DNA from: SLNP01 sp964568875
GTDB taxonomy: Bacteria > Bacteroidota > Bacteroidia > Bacteroidales > VadinHA17
Reading direction: 5' to 3'
NCBI GenBank assembly: GCA_964568875.1
Contig: CAZMSH010000012.1
Coordinates: 1 to 64,000, forward strand
DNA: 64,000 bases
Shown: in pieces, positions 50,314-57,233 of the stretch
How the letters are laid out: every line of letters starts with the position of its first letter
How positions within the stretch are numbered: the stretch's first letter is position 1
Notes under the pieces: model-generated
Told to the model about the DNA's origin: nothing
The model's input: the letters and a program-made list of their open reading frames with translations, nothing else
Database searches by the model: none
Program-made: the position numbers and the translations under genes

Positions 50314-52013
50314 GTCTTTGCCGGGTGGAGAATTTCATATATTGATTCCGACACGTTTATGATGTGATCGCCCATTTTCTCAGCTTCACAGTAGATATCA
50401 TTATAATAAACCCCGGCCAGATATGAGTATTTCTTCTTTTCAATGTTCTTCAGATGCTCGGTTTTCAACTTATTGCGAAGATCGTTTATCTGTTCTTCCA
50501 CCTCAAGGGCCTTGTCAAGAACAATGTGCTTGTATCCCAGTTCAATATTTTCATGCATCACATCAAAAGCCAGCTCAATAAGGTCAAACATCTTATTGAT
50601 ATTATCTCTCTGTTCCTGCGAGAATGCAGACTTTGACTCAGCCTTGCGGCTTAAAGTCCTCATAATATTGTAACACGAGTCGGCTATGCTCTCAATCTCA
50701 TCAATTATCTTGTACATCGATCTTATCCTTCTCGAACTGACATCGGTAATGTCACGGTTTTCAAGAATACGGGTCAGATAAGTTGCAATCTCCATCTCTA
50801 TATTGTCGCTTATCTTTTCATATTTGGCAATCTTTTCAACAAACTTCTCCCGCTCCTTATTGCCTGTAGCGTTGAACATTTTCCTGAGAAATCCGAACAT
50901 CCTTGCTATCCTCCGGGAATAGTGGTTTATCTCACTCTTGGCCTGCAATATTGACATCTCAGAAGTTGTCAGCAGCCCGAAACTGATGTATTTCAGCCTG
51001 AACTCTTCGTCATCCTCTTTTTGGGGAACCATCCATATCACAATTCTTTCAATCACTCCAGCCATTCCAATCAGCAAGACAGTGTTGATAATATTGAATG
51101 AGGAGTGAAAAATTGACAGGGCAATCGGAATGCTCGTGAAGGTTTCTTCCGGAGAGCCCATTCCTGAAGAAACCATTATTGAAGAGATTGTCCTCAGGAA
51201 AAACGGCATCAACGCCAGAATCCACAACACCCCTATCATGTTGAAAATGAAGTGTGCCCTGGCTGCCCTCTTTGACGATACATTGCCTACCAGTGCAGCT
51301 ATATTGGCAGTTATTGTTGTCCCGATATTCTCTCCCAAAACCATTGCTGCTGCAATCTCAAAAGGTATCCATCCATTATTGCACATAACAAGAGTAAGTG
51401 CCATTGTTGCTGATGACGACTGTATCAGAACAGTCAGCACCGTGCCAAGAAGAACGAACAGCAGGGTTGAGACAAATCCCATATTGGTATAGTTCTGAAG
51501 GAAGGAAAGGATCTCGGGGTGAGATTTGATATCCGGAACACTCTCCTTAAGAAATTCAAGACCAAGAAATATAAAGGCAAAGCCGATAATAAACTCACCC
51601 CAGTATCTTGTTTTGCTGCTTTTTGTAAATAGCAGCGGCATACCTATTCCAATAAGAGGTAATGACAGAACGCTGATCTTCATATTGAAACCAAGAATGG
51701 AGATAATCCATGCAGTAACAGTCGTGCCTATATTGGCTCCCATAATCACACCTATAGACTCAATAAGAGACAAGAGACCGGCGTTGACAAAGCTTACTAT
51801 CATTACCGTCGTAGCCGAAGAAGATTGTATCAGTGTGGTTATCAGAAAACCGGTCAGGATACCCTTAAACCTGTTTGATGTCATGCTTGCAAGAACCTGC
51901 CGCATACGGCTTCCGGCAGCTTTCTGCAGGGCTTCACTCATTACCTTCATTCCGAAAAGAAAGAGACCGAGTGAACCAATGAGTGTCAGAAAGTCAATAA
52001 TCCTGTATTCCAT
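50310..52013 (-). CDS. Na/Pi cotransporter family protein with PhoU-like domain
   Basis: Phosphate transporter of the NptA/PNaS type (567 aa). Two inverted repeats each contain the QSSSATT/QSSSATM motif: TTLIQSSSATTVMIVSFVNAG (about 60-80) and TVLIQSSSATMALTLVMCNNG (about 195-215), each followed by GANIGTT or GENIGTT. The C-terminal 200 residues form a PhoU-like helical domain (about 365-560) expected to sense or regulate phosphate. The gene is convergent with atpG. It could import phosphate with sodium or export it when phosphate is high. Confidence 0.92.
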   Translation of the reverse strand: MEYRIIDFLTLIGSLGLFLFGMKVMSEALQKAAGSRMRQVLASMTSNRFKGILTGFLITTLIQSSSATTVMIVSFVNAGLLSLIESIGVIMGANIGTTVTAWIISILGFNMKISVLSLPLIGIGMPLLFTKSSKTRYWGEFIIGFAFIFLGLEFLKESVPDIKSHPEILSFLQNYTNMGFVSTLLFVLLGTVLTVLIQSSSATMALTLVMCNNGWIPFEIAAAMVLGENIGTTITANIAALVGNVSSKRAARAHFIFNMIGVLWILALMPFFLRTISSIMVSSGMGSPEETFTSIPIALSIFHSSFNIINTVLLIGMAGVIERIVIWMVPQKEDDEEFRLKYISFGLLTTSEMSILQAKSEINHYSRRIARMFGFLRKMFNATGNKEREKFVEKIAKYEKISDNIEMEIATYLTRILENRDITDVSSRRIRSMYKIIDEIESIADSCYNIMRTLSRKAESKSAFSQEQRDNINKMFDLIELAFDVMHENIELGYKHIVLDKALEVEEQINDLRNKLKTEHLKNIEKKKYSYLAGVYYNDIYCEAEKMGDHIINVSESIYEILHPAKT

Positions 52014-52199
52014 TTGATGCGTGTTGGACCGGGTTCAAATAAAATAAAATTAGCAGTCATTTTTAATAAGAACAATCATCATTTGAAACAATATTTTGCT
52101 AATAATTTACAGAAGTCAATTTAAGTATTTGTTTTGGCAAAACAAACCTGTCTGTTCTATTGTTTTTACGATCCTGGTGCCCCGATAAGGATTAATTTT

Positions 52200-52207
52200 T
52201 AAATTTG
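52200..52207 (+). promoter_or_regulatory. -7 box for the prenyl synthase gene
   Basis: TAAATTTG is an exact TAnnTTTG match, 26 bases before the ATG at 52233. No TTTG is found at 19-21 bases upstream; the nearest T-run is about 30 bases away. Confidence 0.45.
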
Positions 52208-52232
52208 AACTCTTTGCCTAAATAGTACGCTA

Positions 52233-53207
52233 ATGTATACAAAGGAGGAATTAAGCGATATTATTAACAAAGCTATAACCGGTCTTCATTATAATGATGA
52301 GGCTGAAAAGCTGATTGAACCGGTGAAATATATCCTATCGATGGGAGGCAAGAGACTCAGGCCGCTTCTGACTCTGATGACCTGCAACCTCTACAGCGAT
52401 AATCCGGTTGAAGCTTTGATGCCTGCAATAGGATTGGAAGTGTTTCATAACTTCACCCTGGTGCATGACGATATCATGGACAACGCTTCTGTCAGGAGAA
52501 ACTTACCGACAGTCCACGAGAAATGGGGAGTAAATCAGGCAATATTGTCGGGTGACGTAATGGCCTTTATCGCCAACGAATGCATCGGCCAGGCTCCAAT
52601 GCAGGTCCTTCCGAAAGTGTTTCGACTCTATAACCAGACAGCTACTGAGGTGTGCATAGGGCAGCAGATGGATATGGATTTCGAACGATTGTCTTTCGTT
52701 ACCCGTGATCAGTATCTGAGGATGGTTGAGCTTAAGACTGCTGTCCTGATTGCTGCATGCATGAAAACAGGTGCTATTATCGGGGGGGCTTCAGACAGTG
52801 ATGGTGATATGCTGTATGAATCGGGGAGAAACCTTGGTCTTGCTTTCCAGATACAGGATGATATTCTTGATGTCTATTCAGATTCAAAGCGTTTTGGTAA
52901 AGCCACAGGCGGCGATATTGTATCAAATAAAAAAACCTACCTGCTGGTTAAGTCATTGGAACTGGCAACAGGCAACTTAAAAAAGAGGCTTAATGAATTG
53001 CTGGCAATGAAAGAGTTCGATCCGGCTGAAAAGATAAAAGAGGTTACCGCCATTTATAATTCTTTAGGCGTAAAGGAAATATCCGGGAAGCTTGCTTCCG
53101 GCTATATCGAAAAATCCTTCAGATATCTTGATGGAATATCTGTCAAGCCAGAACGCAGGGAGGTAATAGTTCAGATGTTTACTTCACTTATCGGTCGTGA
53201 AAAATAA
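52233..53207 (+). CDS. Polyprenyl (short-chain?) diphosphate synthase
   Basis: Trans-isoprenyl diphosphate synthase (324 aa). The first aspartate-rich motif is LVHDDIMDNA (about 86-95) and the second QIQDDILDVY (about 211-220); GGKRLRPLL binds the allylic diphosphate. The residue five positions before the first motif is Phe (HNFTLVHDD). An aromatic residue here marks short-chain GGPP- or FPP-type enzymes, whereas octaprenyl synthases have Ala. The product is therefore probably C15-C20, although annotation transfer often says octa- or heptaprenyl. Confidence 0.9.
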   Translation: MYTKEELSDIINKAITGLHYNDEAEKLIEPVKYILSMGGKRLRPLLTLMTCNLYSDNPVEALMPAIGLEVFHNFTLVHDDIMDNASVRRNLPTVHEKWGVNQAILSGDVMAFIANECIGQAPMQVLPKVFRLYNQTATEVCIGQQMDMDFERLSFVTRDQYLRMVELKTAVLIAACMKTGAIIGGASDSDGDMLYESGRNLGLAFQIQDDILDVYSDSKRFGKATGGDIVSNKKTYLLVKSLELATGNLKKRLNELLAMKEFDPAEKIKEVTAIYNSLGVKEISGKLASGYIEKSFRYLDGISVKPERREVIVQMFTSLIGREK

Positions 53208-53210
53208 CTC

Positions 53211-53810
53211 TCAGAATATTTTGGTCTCGTTCTTCTTCAACCAGTCGAGGTTAAGCAAAACTCCTGCAGTAAGCATGAACTGATCACGCTTGCTAAGTAT
53301 ATATTTCAGTTCCGCAAAAACATCCAGCTGCTCGGTCATCTTCATGTAAGTCCCGGCACCCAGATTAAGGCCGATTGCTGATTCTGATGATGTTGATGCC
53401 TGGTTACCATCCGGAAAACTATCCTTGAATCTCATTCTCAGTAGTGTAACATTCACTCCGCTTAGTCCGTAAAACTCAAACCTGTCAAGAGAGTTGAACA
53501 CATAGTGGGCATTTATGTCAAAAAGAAATGCTGACAGGGATTGCTTGTAAGAATATTCAATGAAATCTTCCTTAGTGACTCGTGGCATGAAGATGCTTAC
53601 CGATGGTGAGATATGAAAAGGCAGGGATATTTCATATATAGCCTTGAAGTTAATAGCCGGATTACCGGTTTTATGGCTTAAATCAATGCTTTCATCACGG
53701 AACCATACACCTGTTCCGTAAGCGAGGCCTCCGCCGGCTTTTGTCAATTGAGCTTCTGCGACGATAAATGATGCAAAGATTAAAAGGAACAAGAAGAAGA
53801 CTTTTTTCAT
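53211..53810 (-). CDS. Small outer-membrane beta-barrel protein
   Basis: Predicted barrel (199 aa) with a signal peptide ending near AEAQ. About eight amphipathic strands can be seen (for example GGGLAYGTGVWF, FKAIYEISLPFHISPSVSIF, FLFDINAHYVFNSL, FYGLSGVNVTLLRMRF, IGLNLGAGTYMKM, LDVFAELKYIL). The C-terminal segment QFMLTAGVLLNLDWL resembles a barrel end. It is similar in kind to OmpA-like or PorT-like small barrels. Function is unknown; it converges on the prenyl synthase gene with a three-base gap. Confidence 0.8.
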   Translation of the reverse strand: MKKVFFLFLLIFASFIVAEAQLTKAGGGLAYGTGVWFRDESIDLSHKTGNPAINFKAIYEISLPFHISPSVSIFMPRVTKEDFIEYSYKQSLSAFLFDINAHYVFNSLDRFEFYGLSGVNVTLLRMRFKDSFPDGNQASTSSESAIGLNLGAGTYMKMTEQLDVFAELKYILSKRDQFMLTAGVLLNLDWLKKNETKIF

Positions 53811-53961
53811 GGATTGGGTTTTTTTAAAAGTTGGAACTCTGTTTTATTCCTTAAATTTATGTCAAAGAATTGTATTTGCAATATTTTTTTGACAAACAAC
53901 CTTTGAAGGTTGACTTAAACCTCAATATCAAATGATAAAATGCTGCATGCAGAAACGATTT

Positions 53962-53993
53962 TTTGATACGGTTGGCAAAAAAAATTAACTTTG
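53962..53993 (+). promoter_or_regulatory. Promoter of atpDC
   Basis: TTTG at 53962-53965, a 20-base spacer and TAACTTTG at 53986-53993 match both consensus elements of the Bacteroidetes primary sigma factor. The atpD ATG follows 26 bases later. This shows that atpDC has its own transcription start, separate from the atpZ-G cluster. Confidence 0.75.
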
Positions 53994-54018
53994 TATAATT
54001 CATAATTAATACAGTCTC

Positions 54019-55530
54019 ATGTTAAATCTTAAAGGTCACATCAGTCAGGTAATCGGCCCTGTAATTGATGTTTCGTTTCCCGGAGAGGGAGAAGAGATGC
54101 CCTCAATACTTGATGCCCTTGAAATAAGCCGTGATGATGGTTCTGTGCTGGTTGTAGAGTGTCAGCAGCATATCGGCGAAAAGACTGTACGGGCAATAGC
54201 CATGGACTCAACAGACGGATTAAGGCGGGGAATGGAAGTTACAGCTACCGGCAAACCTATTACCATGCCCATAGGTGAACAGATAAGGGGTCGCCTGATG
54301 AATGTTACCGGTGATCCCGTTGACGGGATGAAGCCTCTCGACAAGACTGCAGGTTATCCGATCCATCGCAAGCCACCACAGTATGAAGAATTGTCAACGG
54401 AAAAGGAGGTGCTTTATACAGGAATAAAGGTGATTGACCTGATTGAACCATATTCTAAGGGAGGCAAAATCGGGCTCTTTGGTGGTGCAGGTGTTGGCAA
54501 AACAGTTGTCATTCTTGAACTGATAAATAATATTGCAAAAGCCTACTCAGGGCTATCTGTTTTTGCCGGAGTCGGCGAACGCTCACGTGAGGGTAATGAT
54601 CTGCTGAGGGAGATGCTGGAGGCCGGAGTTGTAAATTATGGAAAGGAATTCCTCGAAGATATGTTGAAAGGCGGCTGGGATCTTTCAAAGGTTGACTATA
54701 ATGCTCTGAAAGAGTCTAAACTTGCCCTGGTATTCGGACAAATGAATGAACCTCCGGGAGCAAGGGCAAGGGTAGCCCTTTCGGGATTGTCGGTGGCAGA
54801 ACATTTCAGGGATGGTGACGAAAAGAGCGGAGGAGGAAGAGATATTCTTTTCTTTATGGATAACGTATTCAGGTTCACCCAGGCAGGTTCTGAAGTTTCA
54901 GCGTTACTTGGGAGAATGCCATCGGCAGTCGGTTATCAGCCTACTCTTGCAACCGAAATGGGAGTAATGCAGGAGAGAATCACATCGACAAGACACGGAT
55001 CAATTACTTCGGTACAGGCTGTATACGTGCCTGCAGATGACCTTACTGACCCTGCTCCGGCTACTACCTTCTCTCATCTTGATGCGACAACAGTGCTCAG
55101 CAGAAAAATATCGGAACTGGGAATATATCCTGCTGTCGATCCTCTCGATTCAACCTCCAGGATACTTACTCCCGAAATAGTTGGAGAAGCCCACTATAAT
55201 TGTGCACAGAGAGTAAAAGAGATACTTCAGCGTTACAATGAACTTCAGGATATAATTGCCATACTGGGTATGGACGAGCTGTCGGAAGAGGACAAGAAGG
55301 TTGTTCACAGGGCCAGACGGGTTCAGAGATTCCTGTCGCAACCATTTCATGTAGCCGAGACCTATACCAATATACCGGGGAAACTGGTGTCAATTGAAGA
55401 TACAATAAAAGGCTTCAATATGATACTCGACGGAGAAGTAGACCGGTATCCTGAAGCAGCCTTTTTGCTGGTAGGAACTATTGAAGATGCTATTGAGAAG
55501 GGAGAGAAACTAATAGCAGGTACCCATTAA
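54019..55530 (+). CDS. atpD: ATP synthase F1 subunit beta
   Basis: Catalytic F1 subunit (503 aa). The P-loop GGAGVGKTVVI (about 156-166), the catalytic glutamate region GVGERSREGNDLL and the DELSEED-type segment MDELSEEDKKVV (about 417-428) are intact. At 503 residues it is longer than the E. coli protein (460), mainly through internal insertions typical of Bacteroidetes. It begins the second atp cluster, 13 bases before atpC. Confidence 0.98.
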   Translation: MLNLKGHISQVIGPVIDVSFPGEGEEMPSILDALEISRDDGSVLVVECQQHIGEKTVRAIAMDSTDGLRRGMEVTATGKPITMPIGEQIRGRLMNVTGDPVDGMKPLDKTAGYPIHRKPPQYEELSTEKEVLYTGIKVIDLIEPYSKGGKIGLFGGAGVGKTVVILELINNIAKAYSGLSVFAGVGERSREGNDLLREMLEAGVVNYGKEFLEDMLKGGWDLSKVDYNALKESKLALVFGQMNEPPGARARVALSGLSVAEHFRDGDEKSGGGRDILFFMDNVFRFTQAGSEVSALLGRMPSAVGYQPTLATEMGVMQERITSTRHGSITSVQAVYVPADDLTDPAPATTFSHLDATTVLSRKISELGIYPAVDPLDSTSRILTPEIVGEAHYNCAQRVKEILQRYNELQDIIAILGMDELSEEDKKVVHRARRVQRFLSQPFHVAETYTNIPGKLVSIEDTIKGFNMILDGEVDRYPEAAFLLVGTIEDAIEKGEKLIAGTH

Positions 55531-55543
55531 AAACAGGCCTTAG

Positions 55544-55792
55544 GTGAGACTCGAGATCATAACACCAGACTCTGCGGTATATACAGGTAAGATAAGATCT
55601 GTAAGGGTCCCGGGAACAAAGGGGTCTTTTCAGATTCTCAGAGATCACGCCCCGATAATATCAACATTGGAGAACGGAACTGTTACTGTTGTGGATTTTC
55701 AGGGCAAACACCTCTTTTTTGAAATCAGCGGAGGTCTGATCGAGGTAAAGATGAATCGAATAATACTATTGGCAGAATCAGCTCATTTATAA
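55544..55792 (+). CDS. atpC: ATP synthase F1 subunit epsilon (short form)
   Basis: Epsilon subunit of F1 (82 aa from GTG 55544). Only the N-terminal beta-sandwich is present (RLEIITPDSAVYTGKIRSVRVPG, FQILRDHAPIISTLENG). The inhibitory C-terminal helices of E. coli epsilon (139 aa) are absent, as in other Bacteroidetes. Control of ATP hydrolysis must therefore use another mechanism. The gene lies four bases before the PLP decarboxylase gene. Confidence 0.94.
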   Translation: MRLEIITPDSAVYTGKIRSVRVPGTKGSFQILRDHAPIISTLENGTVTVVDFQGKHLFFEISGGLIEVKMNRIILLAESAHL

Positions 55793-55796
55793 TATC

Positions 55797-57233
55797 ATGA
55801 CTACAGAAGAATTCAGGAAATACGCCCACGAACTTGTAGAGTGGATGGCCTGGTACATGGATAATGTTGAGACGTTTCCCGTTAAGTCACAGGTTAAACC
55901 CGGAGAAATATTTAAGGCTTTACCTGATTCCCCGCCTCTGCAGCCTGAGAGTTTCGAGGCCCTGATGAACGATTTCAGGGATATACTGATGCCTGGCATC
56001 ACTCACTGGCAGAGTCCGGGTTTTTTTGCCTATTTCCCGGCCAATAGCAGCCCCCCGTCAATACTCGCCGAGATGCTGACAGCAACAATAGGAGCTCAGT
56101 GCATGATATGGGAAACATCACCTGCAGCGGCAGAACTCGAAGAGAGAGTGATGAACTGGTTAAGAGACAGCATGGGGCTTCCGCAATCATTTGAGGGGGT
56201 AATACATGATACAGCATCAACGGCAACACTTACCGCAATTATTTCTGCCCGTGAAAAGATTACACGTTACAGTTACAATGAACTGGGTGCTGCAGGCAAC
56301 GGCACACTCAGAATATATACATCAGCCCAGGCTCACTCTTCTGTTGAAAAGGGCGTTAAGATAGCAGGACTGGGAAGGAGGAACCTCGTTAAGGTAAGGA
56401 CCAACGGAGATTATGCCATTGACACGGTAGACCTTGAGGAGTCTATAGTCAGAGACATTGCAGCCGGGTACAGACCTTGCTGTGTCATTGCAACAATAGG
56501 CACAACAGGTACAACAGCCGTTGATCCGCTGAACGAAATAGGTGAAATATGCAGTAAATATGACCTGTGGCTTCATGTTGATGCAGCCCTGGGAGGTACC
56601 GCCATGTTGTTGCCGGAGTTCAGGCATCTTTCTGAAGGAGTCAGTCGTGCCGACAGCTTCGTATTCAATCCCCATAAATGGATGTTCACCAATTTTGATT
56701 GTTCTGTGTACTTTGTTAAAGACGCCGCACACCTGATAAATACTTTTGAAATATTGCCCGAATATTTAAAAACACGTACCAGAGGCCAGGTAAATGATTA
56801 TCGCGACTGGGGTATTCCTCTCGGACGAAGGTTCAGGGCTCTCAAACTGTGGGCAGTTATCAGGTGTTATGGTCTTGAAGGCCTGAGAACAAAAATAAGA
56901 AACCATATAAACCTTGCCGCAGGGCTTTCACGGCAGATTGCTTCAGATCCATCATTTGAACTTGTTACCCGGCCGGTTTTCAATCTGGTCTGTTTCAGGT
57001 TTGCGCCCCAGAGCCTCGATCCGCTGAGATATAATGAATTGAATGAAAAACTTAACCATACGGTTAACGACACCGGCAAGATATACCTGACTCATACCGT
57101 TCTGGATGGAAACTATATACTAAGGATGGCTGTATCACAGACTAATGTCGCTGAAAGACACGTGAATGAAGCATGGGACATCATCAGGGAGAAATCTGAG
57201 GAAATCCTGATCTCTTTCGATCGCCGACGCTGA
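55797..57233 (+). CDS. PLP-dependent group II decarboxylase (aromatic amino acid type)
   Basis: Pyridoxal-phosphate decarboxylase (478 aa) resembling aromatic-L-amino-acid decarboxylases. The start TTEEFRKYAHELVEWMAWYMDNVE, the substrate-entry segment HWQSPGFFAYFPANSSPPSILAEML and the PLP lysine K294 in FNPHKWMFTNFDCS are family hallmarks. HVDAALGG carries the PLP-binding Asp. Tyrosine, tryptophan or dopa are possible substrates; specificity cannot be read from sequence. It follows atpC by four bases, so it is probably co-transcribed with atpDC. Its 3' end overlaps the convergent gene by 50 bases. Confidence 0.92.
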   Translation: MTTEEFRKYAHELVEWMAWYMDNVETFPVKSQVKPGEIFKALPDSPPLQPESFEALMNDFRDILMPGITHWQSPGFFAYFPANSSPPSILAEMLTATIGAQCMIWETSPAAAELEERVMNWLRDSMGLPQSFEGVIHDTASTATLTAIISAREKITRYSYNELGAAGNGTLRIYTSAQAHSSVEKGVKIAGLGRRNLVKVRTNGDYAIDTVDLEESIVRDIAAGYRPCCVIATIGTTGTTAVDPLNEIGEICSKYDLWLHVDAALGGTAMLLPEFRHLSEGVSRADSFVFNPHKWMFTNFDCSVYFVKDAAHLINTFEILPEYLKTRTRGQVNDYRDWGIPLGRRFRALKLWAVIRCYGLEGLRTKIRNHINLAAGLSRQIASDPSFELVTRPVFNLVCFRFAPQSLDPLRYNELNEKLNHTVNDTGKIYLTHTVLDGNYILRMAVSQTNVAERHVNEAWDIIREKSEEILISFDRRR

